Below are positions 1 to 11,635 of a stretch of 64,000 bases of DNA, piece after piece. The position numbers and the translations under genes are program-made. Each line of letters begins with the position of its first letter. Position 1 is the stretch's first letter. Origin of the DNA: Heliocidaris tuberculata (lineage: Eukaryota > Echinodermata > Echinoidea > Camarodonta > Echinometridae); contig CM046842.1 of assembly GCA_025618425.1 (NCBI GenBank), positions 31,757,885 to 31,821,884 on the forward strand, read 5' to 3'. A model generated the notes under the pieces. It was not told the origin of the DNA and did no database searches. It saw nothing but the letters and a program-made list of their open reading frames with translations.

Positions 1-32
1 GGATTTGAATTTATTCAGTAGTCATGTTACTA

Positions 33-140
33 TTAATGATAATGATAACAATAATATTGACCGTAATAATAATAATTGTAATAATAATAATAATTGTAAT
101 GATAATAGTAATAATAATAACAGTAGTAGTGATAATAACT
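33..140. repeat. ATA/AAT microsatellite
   Basis: Imperfect trinucleotide repeat of AAT/GAT/AAC units. It gives long Leu-rich translations on the minus strand that are artefacts of the repeat. Confidence 0.85.
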
Positions 141-304
141 GATGAAGAAGGTATACCATTAATGTTAAGATAATTATTTGAAATGTGTTACTGTTTATAT
201 TGCACTGTTTCTTTGATAATTTTATGTCTGTTTTCATGATGTTTCTCCATTCTTAATCATAGTGTTCGTTGATTTGTAACATTTGTTATGCTTTCATTTA
301 TTGT

Positions 305-470
305 GCGCCTGTAGGGTGCCTCTTTCAGGCAGATTTGTGCGCTATATATAAAGTACAAAATTGATATTAATTATTAATGATGATGATGATAATAATAATA
401 ATAATAATAATGATAATAATAATAATGATAACAATAACGATAATAACAACAACAACAATAATAATAATTG
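305..470 (+). repeat. Retroelement-like 3' tail with ATG/AAT microsatellite
   Basis: A GTGCGCTATATATAAAGT stretch is followed at once by (ATG)n and (AAT)n. Many marine invertebrate LINE and SINE 3' ends finish with a GCGCTATATAAA-like segment and a short trinucleotide tail, so this is probably a retroelement end. No coding part is visible. The next 370 bases (471-843) hold nothing I recognise. Confidence 0.4.
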
Positions 471-843
471 AATTATTGCCATTTCCATAGAATACAAGGC
501 GATCTCCCTTAGTCTTTGAACAAAATAAATTAGGGAGAAGTGGAAGGGTATGATTTCAGATTTTTTTCTTCTTTTTTTTAAAGAAGTCAAGTGAAATCCT
601 ATTTCTTAGCAGTTAAGAGAGTTTGTTCCAAAGGCGTGGGGCAATGGATTGAAAGGATTGGAAGTATGTACGTTTACGAGATTTTGAGAATAAGAAGTTA
701 AGGAGTTGCTGAAGACCGAAATAAAAGAAAAACGATATACATAAATAGCAACATGACTAAATGAAACGGAATGCGTATTCCCTTTTTAAATTTAAATTAG
801 CCCAGAATTGTACCTGAGATTACAGGAAAAAATATGTGCATGA

Positions 844-1061
844 ATAAGCCAATTCGTCATTACGATCTGCGCATGTGCAGATAAAGGTCATTTGTACCGA
901 GTGCAATTGACCTTTATAAGCTGTCATTTTGCACGCACCACCATGCACCTACCAATATGGTATTACAAGTAGCGCATTCTCCAAAGCAGATGCGCGTGCG
1001 TGTACAAATTGGGGTCATTTTAGGGTCATTTGTAACATGTACTAATTACGAATTGGCTTAT
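844..1061. mobile_element. Fold-back MITE-like element (AATTCGT ends)
   Basis: The left end ATAAGCCAATTCGTMATTA and the right end TAATTACGAATTGGCTTAT are inverted copies. The inner arms also pair (GCGCATGTGCAGATAAAGGTC against GACC..CAAAT..GCGCGTGCG). About 218 bp, no coding capacity. It reads as a non-autonomous element with long inverted ends; no clear target duplication is visible. Confidence 0.6.
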
Positions 1062-1077
1062 CAGAATATGACATTGT

Positions 1078-1093
1078 ACCCCCCCCCCCCCCT
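1078..1093. repeat. Poly-C run
   Basis: A run of about 14 C. It is one of many C or G mononucleotide runs scattered through this AT-rich window. Confidence 0.9.
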
Positions 1094-1260
1094 TCGTTTC
1101 TAGGCGAAAGTTGGAAAGAAAAACACTTTTCTTTTCATCATTCTATTTTGACTTGTCAGAGATTTTCGGGGGAAAAAACGGTCTGATAAATGTGTTAAAA
1201 AAAAACAATTCAGTTTTATTTTTCTTGCTTGCTTTCTCGTCGGCACCTTGAAACGACATG

Positions 1261-1330
1261 TGCCCCTCCCCTCCCCTCCCCTCCCCTCCCCTCCCCTCCC
1301 TCCCCCCCTCCCCTCCCCTCCCCTCCCCCG
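1261..1330. repeat. (CCCCT)n pentanucleotide repeat
   Basis: About twelve CCCCT or CCCCTC units in a row. The minus strand is therefore GGGGA-repeated and has many closely spaced G4 runs, which could form a G-quadruplex. Translations across it (Pro-rich or Gly/Glu-rich) are repeat artefacts. Confidence 0.85.
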
Positions 1331-1723
1331 CGCCTCGTTAGAGAATCATGAGTCTGGTTACCATGAAGTAACCAGTAATGAACTCTCTTTCTTCCTAAAT
1401 TGGTATACGCTGGGAGCAGCGATTCATCATTAAATTTCATTATTGATAATAGTAGTAGCATTACTAGTAATAATAATAATACATAACATTCATTAGGTGC
1501 TTAATGCTGTTGTTTCTAAGCGCACCATATTCTGTCTAAGAGCTAATTTCCAGAACATATTATAATAAATTTGAAACAAAATTAATGAAGTTAATGGAAC
1601 TAAGCTATCTCACTAAACCATACATGAATAATGGAAAATGTCCAACAATCATATATAGAGCATAACAGCGTACACCTCCTTTGACCGACGCACAGATGAG
1701 TCCTCGCACTTGCGATAAAACAT

Positions 1724-1732
1724 TAGTAGTAT

Positions 1733-1783
<51 letters not shown>

Positions 1784-1830
1784 TAGTAGTAGTAGTATCA
1801 TTATCATCATTATTATTATCATTATATTTA
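1724..1830. repeat. (TAG)n microsatellite with ATC/ATT tail
   Basis: About 70 bp of nearly uninterrupted TAG repeats, continuing into a short TCA/TTA-rich stretch. 1831-2290 holds no recognisable feature. Confidence 0.9.
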
Positions 1831-2297
1831 TAATTCCGTTATCAATATTGCCATAATCTCTGTCATTCAAAGGATCTGAAAGTAATTATAAAATAAGCTG
1901 TCTGACCTTCTGTTGGTTTACTTAAAACAATTCCAAACTGACGACTTCCGCTTTATATAAAGTGTATTGCCGCATACGCACATTGCCTTTGTTTCTGTAT
2001 GCGTACACTGTATTTATCAAACTTCATTCAATTTGATATAAAGCATTTTTGTTCATAAAAGCATACATATTGTAGAGAATATACAACGTTTTAAATGATG
2101 CTGTATGTATCAACTGATAGGATAATATACCATATACAAATCTAATCAAATCTTGCACTGAAGTCCACGTTTTTGGATTATCATCAACATACAAGTATAA
2201 AGAGCAAATAAAGTATGAAATAGGTTAACGACGAATTTCCTAAGCGGCCTGTCAAATTATCATTGAAAAATAACTAAGTTAACAAAAGACAAAAGCA

Positions 2298-2394
2298 AAA
2301 AAAAAAAAAAAAAAAAAAAAGACGAAAGTACAATGTTATAATACATGTAATATGGAAAATAAAATATTAAAAAAAAAATATATATATAAATATT

Positions 2395-2440
<46 letters not shown>
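2298..2440. repeat. Poly-A and (TA)n low-complexity block
   Basis: A poly-A run at about 2298-2320, A-rich spacers, then (TA)n to 2440. No gene signal. 2441-2640 is plain AT-rich sequence. Confidence 0.85.
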
Positions 2441-2446
<6 letters not shown>

Positions 2447-2642
2447 GACCTCCTGCCAAAACTTTTACGGATGATTTACCTATGTTAAGCCTGTATTATA
2501 TACTTGTCCTATTACTTATTATATTACATATCATTGATGGATGTGACATATATCTTACTTATATCATAATCATCAGGTGATCATTACTCCACATCATATA
2601 AATAAACTTTCCAAGTTCGCTCGTGCCTTTAAATGAAGTAAG

Positions 2643-2644
<2 letters not shown>

Positions 2645-2678
<34 letters not shown>
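2645..2678. repeat. (TA)n microsatellite
   Basis: About 15 TA units. The flanking 2680-3055 holds only short open frames without recognisable domains. Confidence 0.9.
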
Positions 2679-2681
<3 letters not shown>

Positions 2682-3058
2682 AAATTATAGATATGGAGAA
2701 AATATTCAAAACGTATAACAGAAATATTGTAAGTTATATGAAAAAGAAGGTATGCAGATATGGTAATTGTAATATGATATTGGAATTGTGCATCTTTTTT
2801 TTCTTCATTGCAGTTATTTCTTAATATGCGTCCAAAATCACGAAAATACTGTTTCTTCTTCTCTTTCAATATTATGGCCTTATTTCGAGAGCAAAAACAA
2901 TGCTACAACTTATTAGTGTCCTGTGTTCATAAATATGTTGGCATGTGCTTTACACTTACCCTCCAACGTTTGCACAGTGTAATAAGTCTGCCAAGTTAAG
3001 ATAATAAGACAATGCGCCGTTAGAAGCGAGGGGGGTTCGACCGATAAAGTTGAGTTCT

Positions 3059-3165
3059 GGGGAGCGTTTCATGAAAAGAAGATATTTTATCCGACAACTG
3101 TTATAAGCTACTGAAATCCTTGCATCTGATTGGCTGAGAGCAAATTTTTATCCGACATTGTGAAA
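3059..3165 (+). mobile_element. MITE family M4 copy (GGGGAGCGTTTCAT), 3' end decayed
   Basis: Starts with GGGGAGCGTTTCATGAAA and carries the family core (CTGTTATAAGCTACTGAAAT, then TGATTGGCTGAGAGCAAATT). Four other copies are at about 22.1, 29.1, 38.8 and 54.7 kb. The complete copy at 54689 has perfect inverted ends; here the right end is degraded. Confidence 0.7.
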
Positions 3166-3179
3166 GAAAGTATCTTTAA

Positions 3180-3445
3180 GCTATTTTGAAAGGTTGACTA
3201 TGTAGTGCATAAGAACTGTTGTATACTGTGAGAATTCGGAATCATCAAATTGATAAGAAATTTACAAAAATGTTCCTGAAAGTCACATTATACTGAGCAC
3301 AAAAATGGGTGTGTGGGACTACACACTCACCAGCGGCATGACAGTTTGGTCTAAACTTCCATGCCAGCTATTCTCGTTATTATTTTGAATAGGGGGCATT
3401 GGGAGAGCAATCCATTTTAGAGGAACGACACTCTTCCAAACTGAC
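3180..3445 (+). repeat. Dispersed repeat family R (GGGACTACACAC core)
   Basis: Shared blocks include GAATCATCAAATTGATAAGAAA, a GTGTGGGACTACACAC core, TTGGTCTAAAC, and a GAGCAATCCATTTTAG-type block. Diverged relatives, all in the same orientation, lie at about 13.1, 15.9 and 53.1 kb. No coding capacity; the origin is unknown, possibly an old MITE. Confidence 0.55.
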
Positions 3446-3808
3446 ATTATACAAAATAAATAAATTTTTTAAAAAACAACAACAACAACAAAAAACGAGA
3501 GGACACACATATTATTTTTCATCTGTACACCAGCACGCAACAGTCGTCATGTTCGTGGAGTGTTTTCTTTTGTATTCATAAACTTTGCAGAAGTGTGTAC
3601 TGTTGGCTCATTAGAGAAAGGACAAAAATAACGTCTTGGCTCGGACGGTGACATTACTTGTAGAGATTTACATGAATGAGAACTCCGTATTCAAGCCAAA
3701 TATTGGGTTTTTCTTAATGAAGTTGCCTTTTTAAACTATATTGCCTACTGGAATCGGGTGTTTCCTGTATTAAGCTTATGGGGATGAGACAATTCAGTAT
3801 TAAACATG

Positions 3809-4216
3809 TTAAGGTGATTTGGCAACTTTGTAGAGGCTTGATAAAATGTGAGCTGCCTGGCCTTACATGCTATCCGTGAATGTAATATGGTGTAAAAATG
3901 AAGCCAAGGAAAAAGAAGAAGAAGAAGAAAAAAAAATTCAAAATCATCATGTGTTTCACAAAAGTAAACATATGCAAGTGACCGGAAATGCCAGACTCAT
4001 TTTCCCCCATAGACTCAGTGTTAGACTAAAGCGTATGGCCATACGCTTTCGTAAATGGAAGTATTCAGTCATATATATCTTTAAAAAAGCATTATACATT
4101 TGAAAACCTTTCTATGCCTGGCTATATATTTATCCTTCGGAACATTATACAACACAGATATCAAAATTCAACAATTTATTAAATCAAGCCTCCACAAAGT
4201 TACCGAATCCCTTTAA
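3809..4216. mobile_element. TTAA-ended fold-back element with a perfect central palindrome
   Basis: Left end TTAAGGTGATTTGGCAACTT and right end (inverted) TTAAAGGGATTCGGTAACTT, both continuing with TTGTRGAGGCTTGAT. The centre at 4028-4049 is a perfect 22-bp palindrome. TTAA at both outer ends fits a TTAA target duplication, as in piggyBac-type elements. No coding capacity. Confidence 0.6.
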
Positions 4217-5190
4217 GAGAAACTGTTTTAGAGTGACTCTGGATTGTTGTTCGTGCAGGTGTTCTCATAGCAAAACATACACAAAGAGTTAAATGGGGTG
4301 AAGAGAATGGGGGGCAGGGGGGCAGGGGGGTTCAGGAAACACCACTTTCTTTCATTAGCGCTTACAAATTGGATGATGACTAGACCAATATCCGGTACAG
4401 AGTTTACTGGTCATGACTGGAGATGGGGGTGCAGACTATGCAACCGGAACACCAAAGGTTTGCCATCAATATTGCCAAAATTAATGGCAACGGCCAATCA
4501 ACCTTACTGCCGATGCATGCACAAACTGTTCAAAAGATTGTTCAGAATTTGTGTTTTCAAAGTTGGTATGGGGCTCAGTAGGAGCAGGGGCTGGGCATCC
4601 TCTTCCTTTTGACGAAAAAAAATTTAAAAATCCGGTTTTCTCGTAAGCGCTTTTTCCCGCGGGGAAGTACTCAGAACATAGTTATTTAACATAACATGAT
4701 GTTAGTTATGTTATAGTTTCTACAAGAAAAGAAGAAAGAGATTCATCTGAACATCTCTTTTTTTTTTTTTTCTTTTTTTTTTTTTGGATTGACATTTTAT
4801 TTATTTGGTGTGTTGGAACAAATAAAAATTCCGCAACTACAGTGACATCTAATTTTGGCCAATATAAAATGCCCATATACAGTACGTCTCAGCAGAAAAA
4901 ACGAAATTCTGAAACAAAAGGTAATTATGACTAAACTACGTGATCTATGAATAATTATCTATTTACACAAAGTAGAAGTATTATTCTTTCAAGCGATACC
5001 TTGATGGCGTCCATCTGTAGATGCTTTACAGAGCAGCATCGTTTTGAAAAAGACAGGTTAAAACTCGTTTGTGTCAAATTTTGTTAAACCGTGAGAACTT
5101 TAGAATCACATGACAACATGCAGGAGACAACAGAAACGTGAATCATAAAATTTTCTTATTTTTCATTTATTTATTTTTCTCATTTATTTT
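4217..5190. other. Unannotated stretch
   Basis: G-rich runs at 4307-4330, a poly-T tract at 4758-4785, and a 104-codon open frame at 4298-4612 with no recognisable domain. A block at about 4630-4680 (TTTTCTCGTAAGCGCTTT.. then GGGGAAGTACTCA) recurs at about 34.99 kb, so part of this is dispersed repeat. Confidence 0.5.
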
Positions 5191-5890
5191 TTCCCGTTTC
5201 AAAATAATCATACATGATACATATTGATTAAATGATTAAACATAAAACAATGTAATAACTTTGTATATATCAAACTAACAATACAAAGGTAGGGGTATCA
5301 ACTCTTTCAGTGCCAATGTCACGTATATGTGACAGACAGACTTGTCATTTTCATTCACCAATTTCTCGACCACAGGAAAGGTATATGGCGGTCAATGTAT
5401 ATCGAAATTTCGAGCTTAAATCAAGCATTCTAAATATATGATTATAATTACATGCTACCATAGAAATTTTCAGAGAAAATTGCCAATTTTTAAAAAGATA
5501 TTACCTTATTTCAACATTGAACAATAGTAAACAAATGAGAAACCAAAAAAGAATGGACAAAAAAGAAAATCAAATGTAATTTCAATAATTCTTATGCATA
5601 AAGTTGGGTAAAGTAATAATGTTTGGTATCATAAGAAATGGTAATAAATTTCCTTCAAGTTTTGTACACAATACTTTGTGAAATAATAGATGGTTAATGA
5701 AGTGCAGACATTTGAAAAGTAAGCATTGATCACATTTTGGTAAAATTTTGAAGAGAGCTAAACCCCTTGGCACAGTAAGAGTTAAGAAGAGTACAAAAAT
5801 AATTTACACAAACGGATCATTATTGTCCTAACATATACAATGAAACTGAGGGGCATACTAAGAAAGCAATGTTTGTATGATGCATGCCCC
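5191..5890 (+). repeat. Host repeat H copy A, interrupted by MITE M1
   Basis: 5191-5297 and 5786-5890 match, in order, 62818-62934 and 62935-63100 (for example AATAATCATACATGATACAT and GTACAAAAATAATTTACACA). The 488-bp M1 element sits exactly at the TTAA that is intact in the other copy. At 5828-5831 this copy has CTAA where copy B carries its own insertion, so it is the near-empty site for that event. Confidence 0.75.
5298..5785 (+). mobile_element. MITE M1, 488 bp, TTAA-ended
   Basis: Ends are TCAACTCTTTCAGTGCCA and TGGCACAGTAAGAGTTAA, i.e. imperfect inverted repeats whose outermost bases were TTAA on both sides (left one mutated to TCAA). A second near-identical copy is at 9091-9580. TTAA target duplications are characteristic of piggyBac-superfamily transposition. 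No coding capacity, so non-autonomous. Confidence 0.8.
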
Positions 5891-6764
5891 CGAAGACTTA
5901 GTTACATCATAGAATTTTGGTCAAACAAATTGTAACAATTGAATAAATAGGCGAAAATTACAGACAAATTTACGGTATGCCTACTTAGGTTTATAGAAAA
6001 GGAAAGAAGGAGAGAGTTGTAAAATAAGAGACAGGAAATAGAAAGGAAGAGAGGTTGGGAACAGGAGAAATCCAATGAGAAGACTGTTTTTATGTTTTTA
6101 ATAATGAGTTTAAGGAAATAAAAGATCGATTAAAAGTCTATATATTTGTTGATGGTTGGTGACTGTATAAAAATGGCGTATGTGGTATTGAACTGCAACT
6201 TCTTTTAAAAAAAAGGAAACAATTTTCATGAGAATTAGATTAAAGTGATATTTTACATTATCATCAAATGGAAAGGTATGGTATAAAGGTCACATAAGAT
6301 AGAATAATATTATAATTATGGCAATTTTCTACCTCAAGAACGGCACTATTTCCGTCACAGGGCACTTTTCTCTTTTTAGAAGGGATAATTTATTGATTTT
6401 GGAAATTCTGGGGGCGTACGCCCCTGCCACCACTGGAATTGGTAGAGACCCATGTTTTATAAAAATTCTGATTGGATGCGTGTCATGAGACAATATGATT
6501 CTCACGTATCATACATATCTCTTAAAGCTGATATTGTGGTGATACGAACGTTTTCACAGTTTTAACAAAATCAGGCACAAATGGATTTTTACGTGCCATT
6601 TTCAAAACAATGTCGCTCTGTGAAGCGTGTATGGACAAATGCCATCAAGCTATCATTAATTTTGAAATCATAAAACTTCTCTTTTAAGAAAACTGAACGC
6701 ATATTGTTGTCACAACAATACTTTGTTTTAGGGTTATTTCTGGGACGCACTTCATAGTGCTAAC
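5891..6764. other. Unannotated AT-rich stretch
   Basis: No exon, RNA gene or repeat end that I recognise. Confidence 0.5.
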
Positions 6765-6885
6765 AACTTCTAAAAATCATAACTTTCTTATTGCTTGCCC
6801 GATTTCGTTCAAACTTTCACCTATCCGCTGCTCTGATTTTGATGCTTCTTTTCTGTGCAACTTACTATTAAGATTATTCCCCATT
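6765..6885 (+). mobile_element. MITE M5 fragment (right arm)
   Basis: Matches the right arm of the element at 34751-35334: CATAACTTTCTTATTGCTTG, CCGATTTCGTTCAAACTTTC, then CAACTTRCTATTAAG. The left arm is absent. 6886-7227 holds nothing I can name. Confidence 0.55.
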
Positions 6886-7227
6886 AACAGACCTATCAAT
6901 GTTTCCATGCTTTGAACAAAGTTATTGTTATCAACTTCTAACCAAGCTACTTTGATAAGGAGCTCAAGCATTCAAGGAATTACTTTTTATATCATTACCT
7001 TTATATTTTGCTTCACCTGTGTGTGTATTGGCAATTGTAGATCATATCCTTGCCAAAGGATGTTAATTATCATGACCATGATTACAGAGATTCGTACTCT
7101 GTACCTTGTGACCCATATTCCGGTGACATATCCACAAAACTACGATACCTCTACATAAAGCGCTCTACAATGAATAACCATCCGGTCATAGTACTATTTT
7201 CTTTCTCCTTTGTGATAATAAATCATC

Positions 7228-7425
7228 ATGAATTCAAGTTATCATTTTCTTAAAAAGTTTTCTGTCGATGTAACCAATAACATATACACAGCAGCAGCTC
7301 CTTCTTTGTGTAATAAGTTACCCCCTTTTCTTCAAACTCCAAGTAGCCTTCAAACATTCAAAACTAAACTTAAGACTCAACCTCATACTCAATGCCTACA
7401 ACCCATTCTCCTTGAACTTCGTTAA
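7228..7425 (+). pseudogene. Non-LTR retrotransposon ORF2 C-terminal fragment
   Basis: The 65-residue frame ends in a pattern typical of the tail of CR1/L2-like ORF2 proteins: AAPSLCNKLPPFLQ (usually A..LWN.LP..), then SLQTFKTKLKTQ. The normally conserved Trp is Cys here. No reverse transcriptase core is present, so this is a truncated, dead copy. Confidence 0.55.
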
Positions 7426-7513
7426 CACGTTTGATTCCATTGATGTATATTCTTTAATCCTTTTATTTGATCCCCATGTGATATATTCTAAGTTGATTTT
7501 CTTGTTGGATAAG

Positions 7514-7592
7514 TTAACCCGTTGACTACTGAAGTCTCTCTTTCCCATAGGTTTGATACAGGGAAAACTCGGTTCCCGCAGCAGTGGGTTCA
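7514..7592 (+). mobile_element. MITE M2, about 80 bp, TTAA-ended
   Basis: Starts TTAACCCGTTGACTACTGAA and ends CAGTGGGTTCA (TTAA mutated to TTCA). Other copies are at 13576, 14302, 18978 and 62977. Internal blocks CCCATAGGTTTGATACAGG and CGGTTCCCG are shared by all. Confidence 0.75.
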
Positions 7593-8254
7593 TTGCAATT
7601 ATTTTGTAGCATAAAGAGTCATTACGGTATTACTATTTTCATTCCTTATTGTCATATCTAGTCCTTATTATTGAGAAAGAAATTACAATTATGTCAAAGT
7701 GACATATATCTGGCAGCGTCGTATGCAACAATGTTGCACAAATGTGAAAGCTGAGTATATAGTATACGTCCCCTGGCCAGAGCGTTTGCTCCTATATTAT
7801 AATTCCCCGTGACTGTTCAGCTGTTAGTATTACAAAAGGAAGCAAGTGACAACAGAGACATTTCTTGAAAATGAGTAAATTGTGTCTGTCATTTACATGG
7901 GCGTCTACGCAGTATTATGATGTATTGATCTAAATATCTCTCGATAAGATGAGAGTTTCTGCTCGAAGCGTGGCCTGGAAGTAAAACCTGCTAAGTCCAC
8001 TCTAAAAACATCAATAACTCAGATTTGAACGGTTTGTCACTTGCTTCCTTTTGTCAAAGTATAACACCGTGTCACATGCATGTGTATTTGAATTGTACTG
8101 ATCCGATGCAAGGTTATCAATAGCGCATGTAATTTCGTGTAATGATATATCCTTAAAATGGCCCCACGCGAACAGGATGTAGGAATTAAGGTGACTACAT
8201 GATTTGAATCTACAAGACACTTGAACATGTAAACGCCAGGGTTATTGTACTCTT
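7593..8254. other. Unannotated stretch with a short inverted repeat
   Basis: AAAAGGAAGCAAGTGACAA near 7836 and its inverse near 8033 could form a stem with a loop of about 180 bp. Nothing else recognised. Confidence 0.4.
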
Positions 8255-8681
8255 TTAACCCTTTCAGGACAGGAATTATTTAAGGGATAGAGTGATCACA
8301 TTATGTTCTTCTAATTGGCAACAATAATATTTCTTTTAGTGCTACATGGTTCTAATAAAATGTAATGTCTTTGAAAAAAAAAACTATACGTAGTTATAAC
8401 TCTGTCGACAGTTGAAAACATTGCCAATTTTGATTTAAAATAACAACAATGATTTTGAACCTCTCGATGTGTTGCTAATATAAGGATTTTCAAGCTTCTT
8501 CTCGTGTTTTTTTTTTAATTCCTGGTATCAAACGCAATATAGTCATGCAACAAAAATGAAAATAGTGTGTGCAGAAATGTTTTATTTTTCTATTCATGCG
8601 TCTGGAATATTTTTCAGAGCTCTGAATCAAAAGTTAATGAGCCAAACGACAAAATGTGGTGAATTGTCTCGAAAGGGTGTT
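8255..8681 (+). mobile_element. MITE M3 copy a, TTAA-ended, right end decayed
   Basis: Starts TTAACCCTTTCAGGACAGG and ends near TTGTCTCGAAAGGGT, where the final TTAA is lost to a T run. Same family as 18604-18977 (truncated) and 54229-54644 (complete, opposite strand). Internal block ATTCATGCGTCTGGAATAT. No coding capacity. Confidence 0.75.
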
Positions 8682-9090
8682 TTTTTTTTTCCAATCGCAT
8701 TTATTCAAATTCCTTTTAAAATCCACATTTACATCAAAGGTTTCATTTTACATTCACATATCAAAAGGGTTAATGATGCCTTACTCAGGTTATACTAGCC
8801 TGGCTTTAATACTTAGTAACATGAAAAAAACCCACCTCTCATGCACCAAATGAAAATGTATTGGGTTGTCTAGTTCCCGATGTAGTACCACGCACCTTTC
8901 CCTTTATAAAAAAACAACAACAATAACAACAACAACAACGACAACGACAGGAAAATTAATAAATCACTTGAGGCGAAAAGAAAAACCCGGCTGCGTAACC
9001 ACGGGGGATGGGAAAGTGCCCTGTAAATCCCTGGTCCCCCCCCCCCCTTCGCCCCATTTTAGTGGAAAAATAATGAAATACTTGTTACTA
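8682..9090. other. Unannotated low-complexity stretch
   Basis: Poly-T, an AAC-type microsatellite at about 8913-8950 and a poly-C run at about 9038-9047. No gene signal. Confidence 0.5.
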
Positions 9091-9580
9091 TTAACTCTTT
9101 CAGTGCCGATGGCACGTATATGTGACAGATAGACTTGTCATATTCATTCACCAACTGCTAGACCACAGGAAAGGTATATGGTGGTCAATGTATATCAAAA
9201 TTTTTGAGCGTAAATCAAGCATTTTAAATATATGGTTATAATTATATGCTACCATAGAAAATTTCAGAGGAAATTGCAGATTTTTAAAAAGATATTACCT
9301 TATTTCAACTTTAAACAATGGTAAACAAATGAGAAACAAAAATATAATGAACAAAAAAGAAACGCAAATCTAATTTTCAATAATTCTTATGCATAAAGTT
9401 GGGTAAATTAATAATGTTTGGAGTCTTAAGAAATTATAGTAAATTTCCTACAAGTTTTGTACACAACATTTTGTGAAATAACAGATTGTTAATGAAGTGC
9501 AGACATTTGAAAAGTAAGCATTAATCACAGTTTGGTAGAATTTTGAAGAGAGCTAAACCCCTTGGCACAGTGAGAGTTAA
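9091..9580 (+). mobile_element. MITE M1 copy 2, 490 bp, TTAA-ended
   Basis: Ends are TTAACTCTTTCAGTGCC and GGCACAGTGAGAGTTAA, both with intact TTAA. The interior matches 5298-5785 along its full length in the same orientation, including CACGTATATGTGACA near the left end. Confidence 0.85.
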
Positions 9581-11164
9581 AGAAATACTGCATAAGCTCT
9601 GAAGTGCCAATTTGATACTTCAAAATACATATTTTTTTTTCGCTGAGTCTCTGTGCTCTCTATCAAAAGATTAAAGGTAAGAGATAGTTTTGGGAAGCCC
9701 TCAAAAACTTTTCGTGAGATTTCTTTGATTTGACTTAATAAATAGCAGGGTACTGACATAACTAAGATGCTGTGAAGTTTTTTCCTCCTCAAGTGAAATA
9801 TTTATCGAATTAGAGGTGAAATGAATAAAAATCCCTGGCCCAAAAAAGAGGGGATGTAAATTCGAACAACGGCCGCACACATTACTCACATGAGGATTGC
9901 TGTGTGTTATAGAATACGCTACACACAGTGCGAAGCGCTGGGTTTATTGTGTGGGGAACCTTCGGGTGGATATGGTCTCAGCGTGAGTCAGTGAAAAGCC
10001 GTTACCAAGCGTTTCTTACAGATATTTACACTAAAATTTGTTCGAAATCGTGAATGGAATGTTAAATAATCTCGTACATGTGTCTTATGATAAAAGGAGA
10101 AGTATGTGACTATGTTAGATAAGTTTCTTGCCAGTATGATTTTTGCTGCCGAGACGTATATGAGCTTTAAGCGTATGATTTGACGTGTTTCGATCACCAT
10201 ACACACAACTGAAATCCCCCCCCCCCTCTCCCACGCAGAATGTGGTGATCTCTGGCCCCCCCCCCCCCCCGATTTATCTTTAAATTTCATCTATTTTTCA
10301 GTGGCTTTTAGATCTCAAATTCATAAGGGGTCTCAAGAACACAATGTCGAGGCAGGGGCGAACCCGGGCTAAAATTCCACTGTGGAATATTTCTTAATAG
10401 CGACCTGCTCACTCAACCTGAGGGAACTGATTTTAATCATATCCATACTGTGATAAGCCCTGGACAAGAGCGTGCTTCATTTAACCCATTGGATACTGGA
10501 ACCTGGTGGCTCCTGTATTGAAATGATAATTGCTCTTCAAATGCTTTCATACTCGAAAAAATGGTCGGTCTGGAGTCGGTTTGGCTGTGTGACTGAAACC
10601 CCAATGACCCCCAACGAGACCGCCACCAGACAATGCCAGACCGATCATAAAATCACATTGCTACCAATGGCCAAGAATCGGTTGGTCTGGAGTCGGTGTG
10701 CCGTGGGATTGGCGGTGAGACTGACGAATTAGCTATTATGCCATAACGGACCAGTACTATTTTTTTTTTTTTTCAGATCTTCAAATCTTGTAATCAATAT
10801 ATTCAATTCTATTCAATTCAATTTAAAGACATTTATTTCCAACTTTTCAATATGCAAAGTAATAAATGAGCAAAAATAATGTACATGTATTTTTAACCCA
10901 AAAAAATGACAAAATATACAGTAATGTGGTACATATTAGTTGGAGGACACACCTCTAAAAGCAAAAGCTTGGGGCGAGGGTGCCCTTAGTACATAATACT
11001 AATATTTAAATACTTTTCTTCCCTTTTCTTTAGGTTATTGGCGTCGTCCCGGCGACTGATCTTAGCATGGTGTTTACTAGCCATGTTAGCTACTTTAATG
11101 GTCAGCATAAAGACAACACTACGAGAAAATGAAACACATGAAGCACAAGCACGGTCAAAAGTTG
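9581..11164. other. Unannotated stretch
   Basis: Poly-C runs near 10208 and 10257. A GC-richer block at 10490-10735 repeats GGTCTGGAGTCGGT twice (about 10564 and 10684) and gives an 86-codon open frame at 10472-10732 without recognisable domains. 10800-10870 has an ATTCAATTCAATTTAAAGAC segment like the reversed 3' tail of a non-LTR element. No exon recognised. Confidence 0.4.
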
Positions 11165-11635
11165 AACAAGGTGTAGGTATGTATAAGTGTTAATAAGGTG
11201 TAGGTATGTATGAGTGTTAATAAGGTGTAGGTATGTATGAGTGTTAATAAGGTGTAGGTATGTATGAGTGTTAATAAGGTGTAGGTATGTATGAGTGTTA
11301 ATAAGGTGTAGGTACGTATGAGTGTTAATAAGGTGTAGGTATGTATGAGTGTTAATAAGGTGTAGGTACGTATGAGTGTTAATAAGGTGTAGGTACGTAT
11401 GAGTGTTAATAAGGTGTAGGTACGTATGAGTGTTAATAAGGTGTAGGTACGTATGAGTGTTAATAAGGTGTAGGTACGTATGAGTGTTAATAAGGTGTAG
11501 GTACGTATGAGTGTTAATAAGGTGTAGGTACGTATGAGTGTTAATAAGGTGTAGGTACGTATGAGTGTTAATAAGGTGTAGGTATGTATAAGTGTTCATA
11601 AGGTGTAGGTATGTATGCGTGCTAATAAGGTCAGG
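11165..11635. repeat. 27-bp minisatellite, about 17 copies
   Basis: Tandem unit GTGTTAATAAGGTGTAGGTA + YGTATGA (27 bp). Main variation is T or C at one position, giving GTATGTATG or GTACGTATG; the C form predominates in the middle and the T form at the ends. 27 is divisible by three, so the minus strand reads through as a nine-residue repeat (LINTHTYLH) inside a 228-codon frame at 11102-11788. I see no independent sign that this frame is translated. Confidence 0.95.

Noticed and set aside
1216..1461. Gly/Glu-rich and Pro-rich frames
   Set aside because: Products of the CCCCT repeat.
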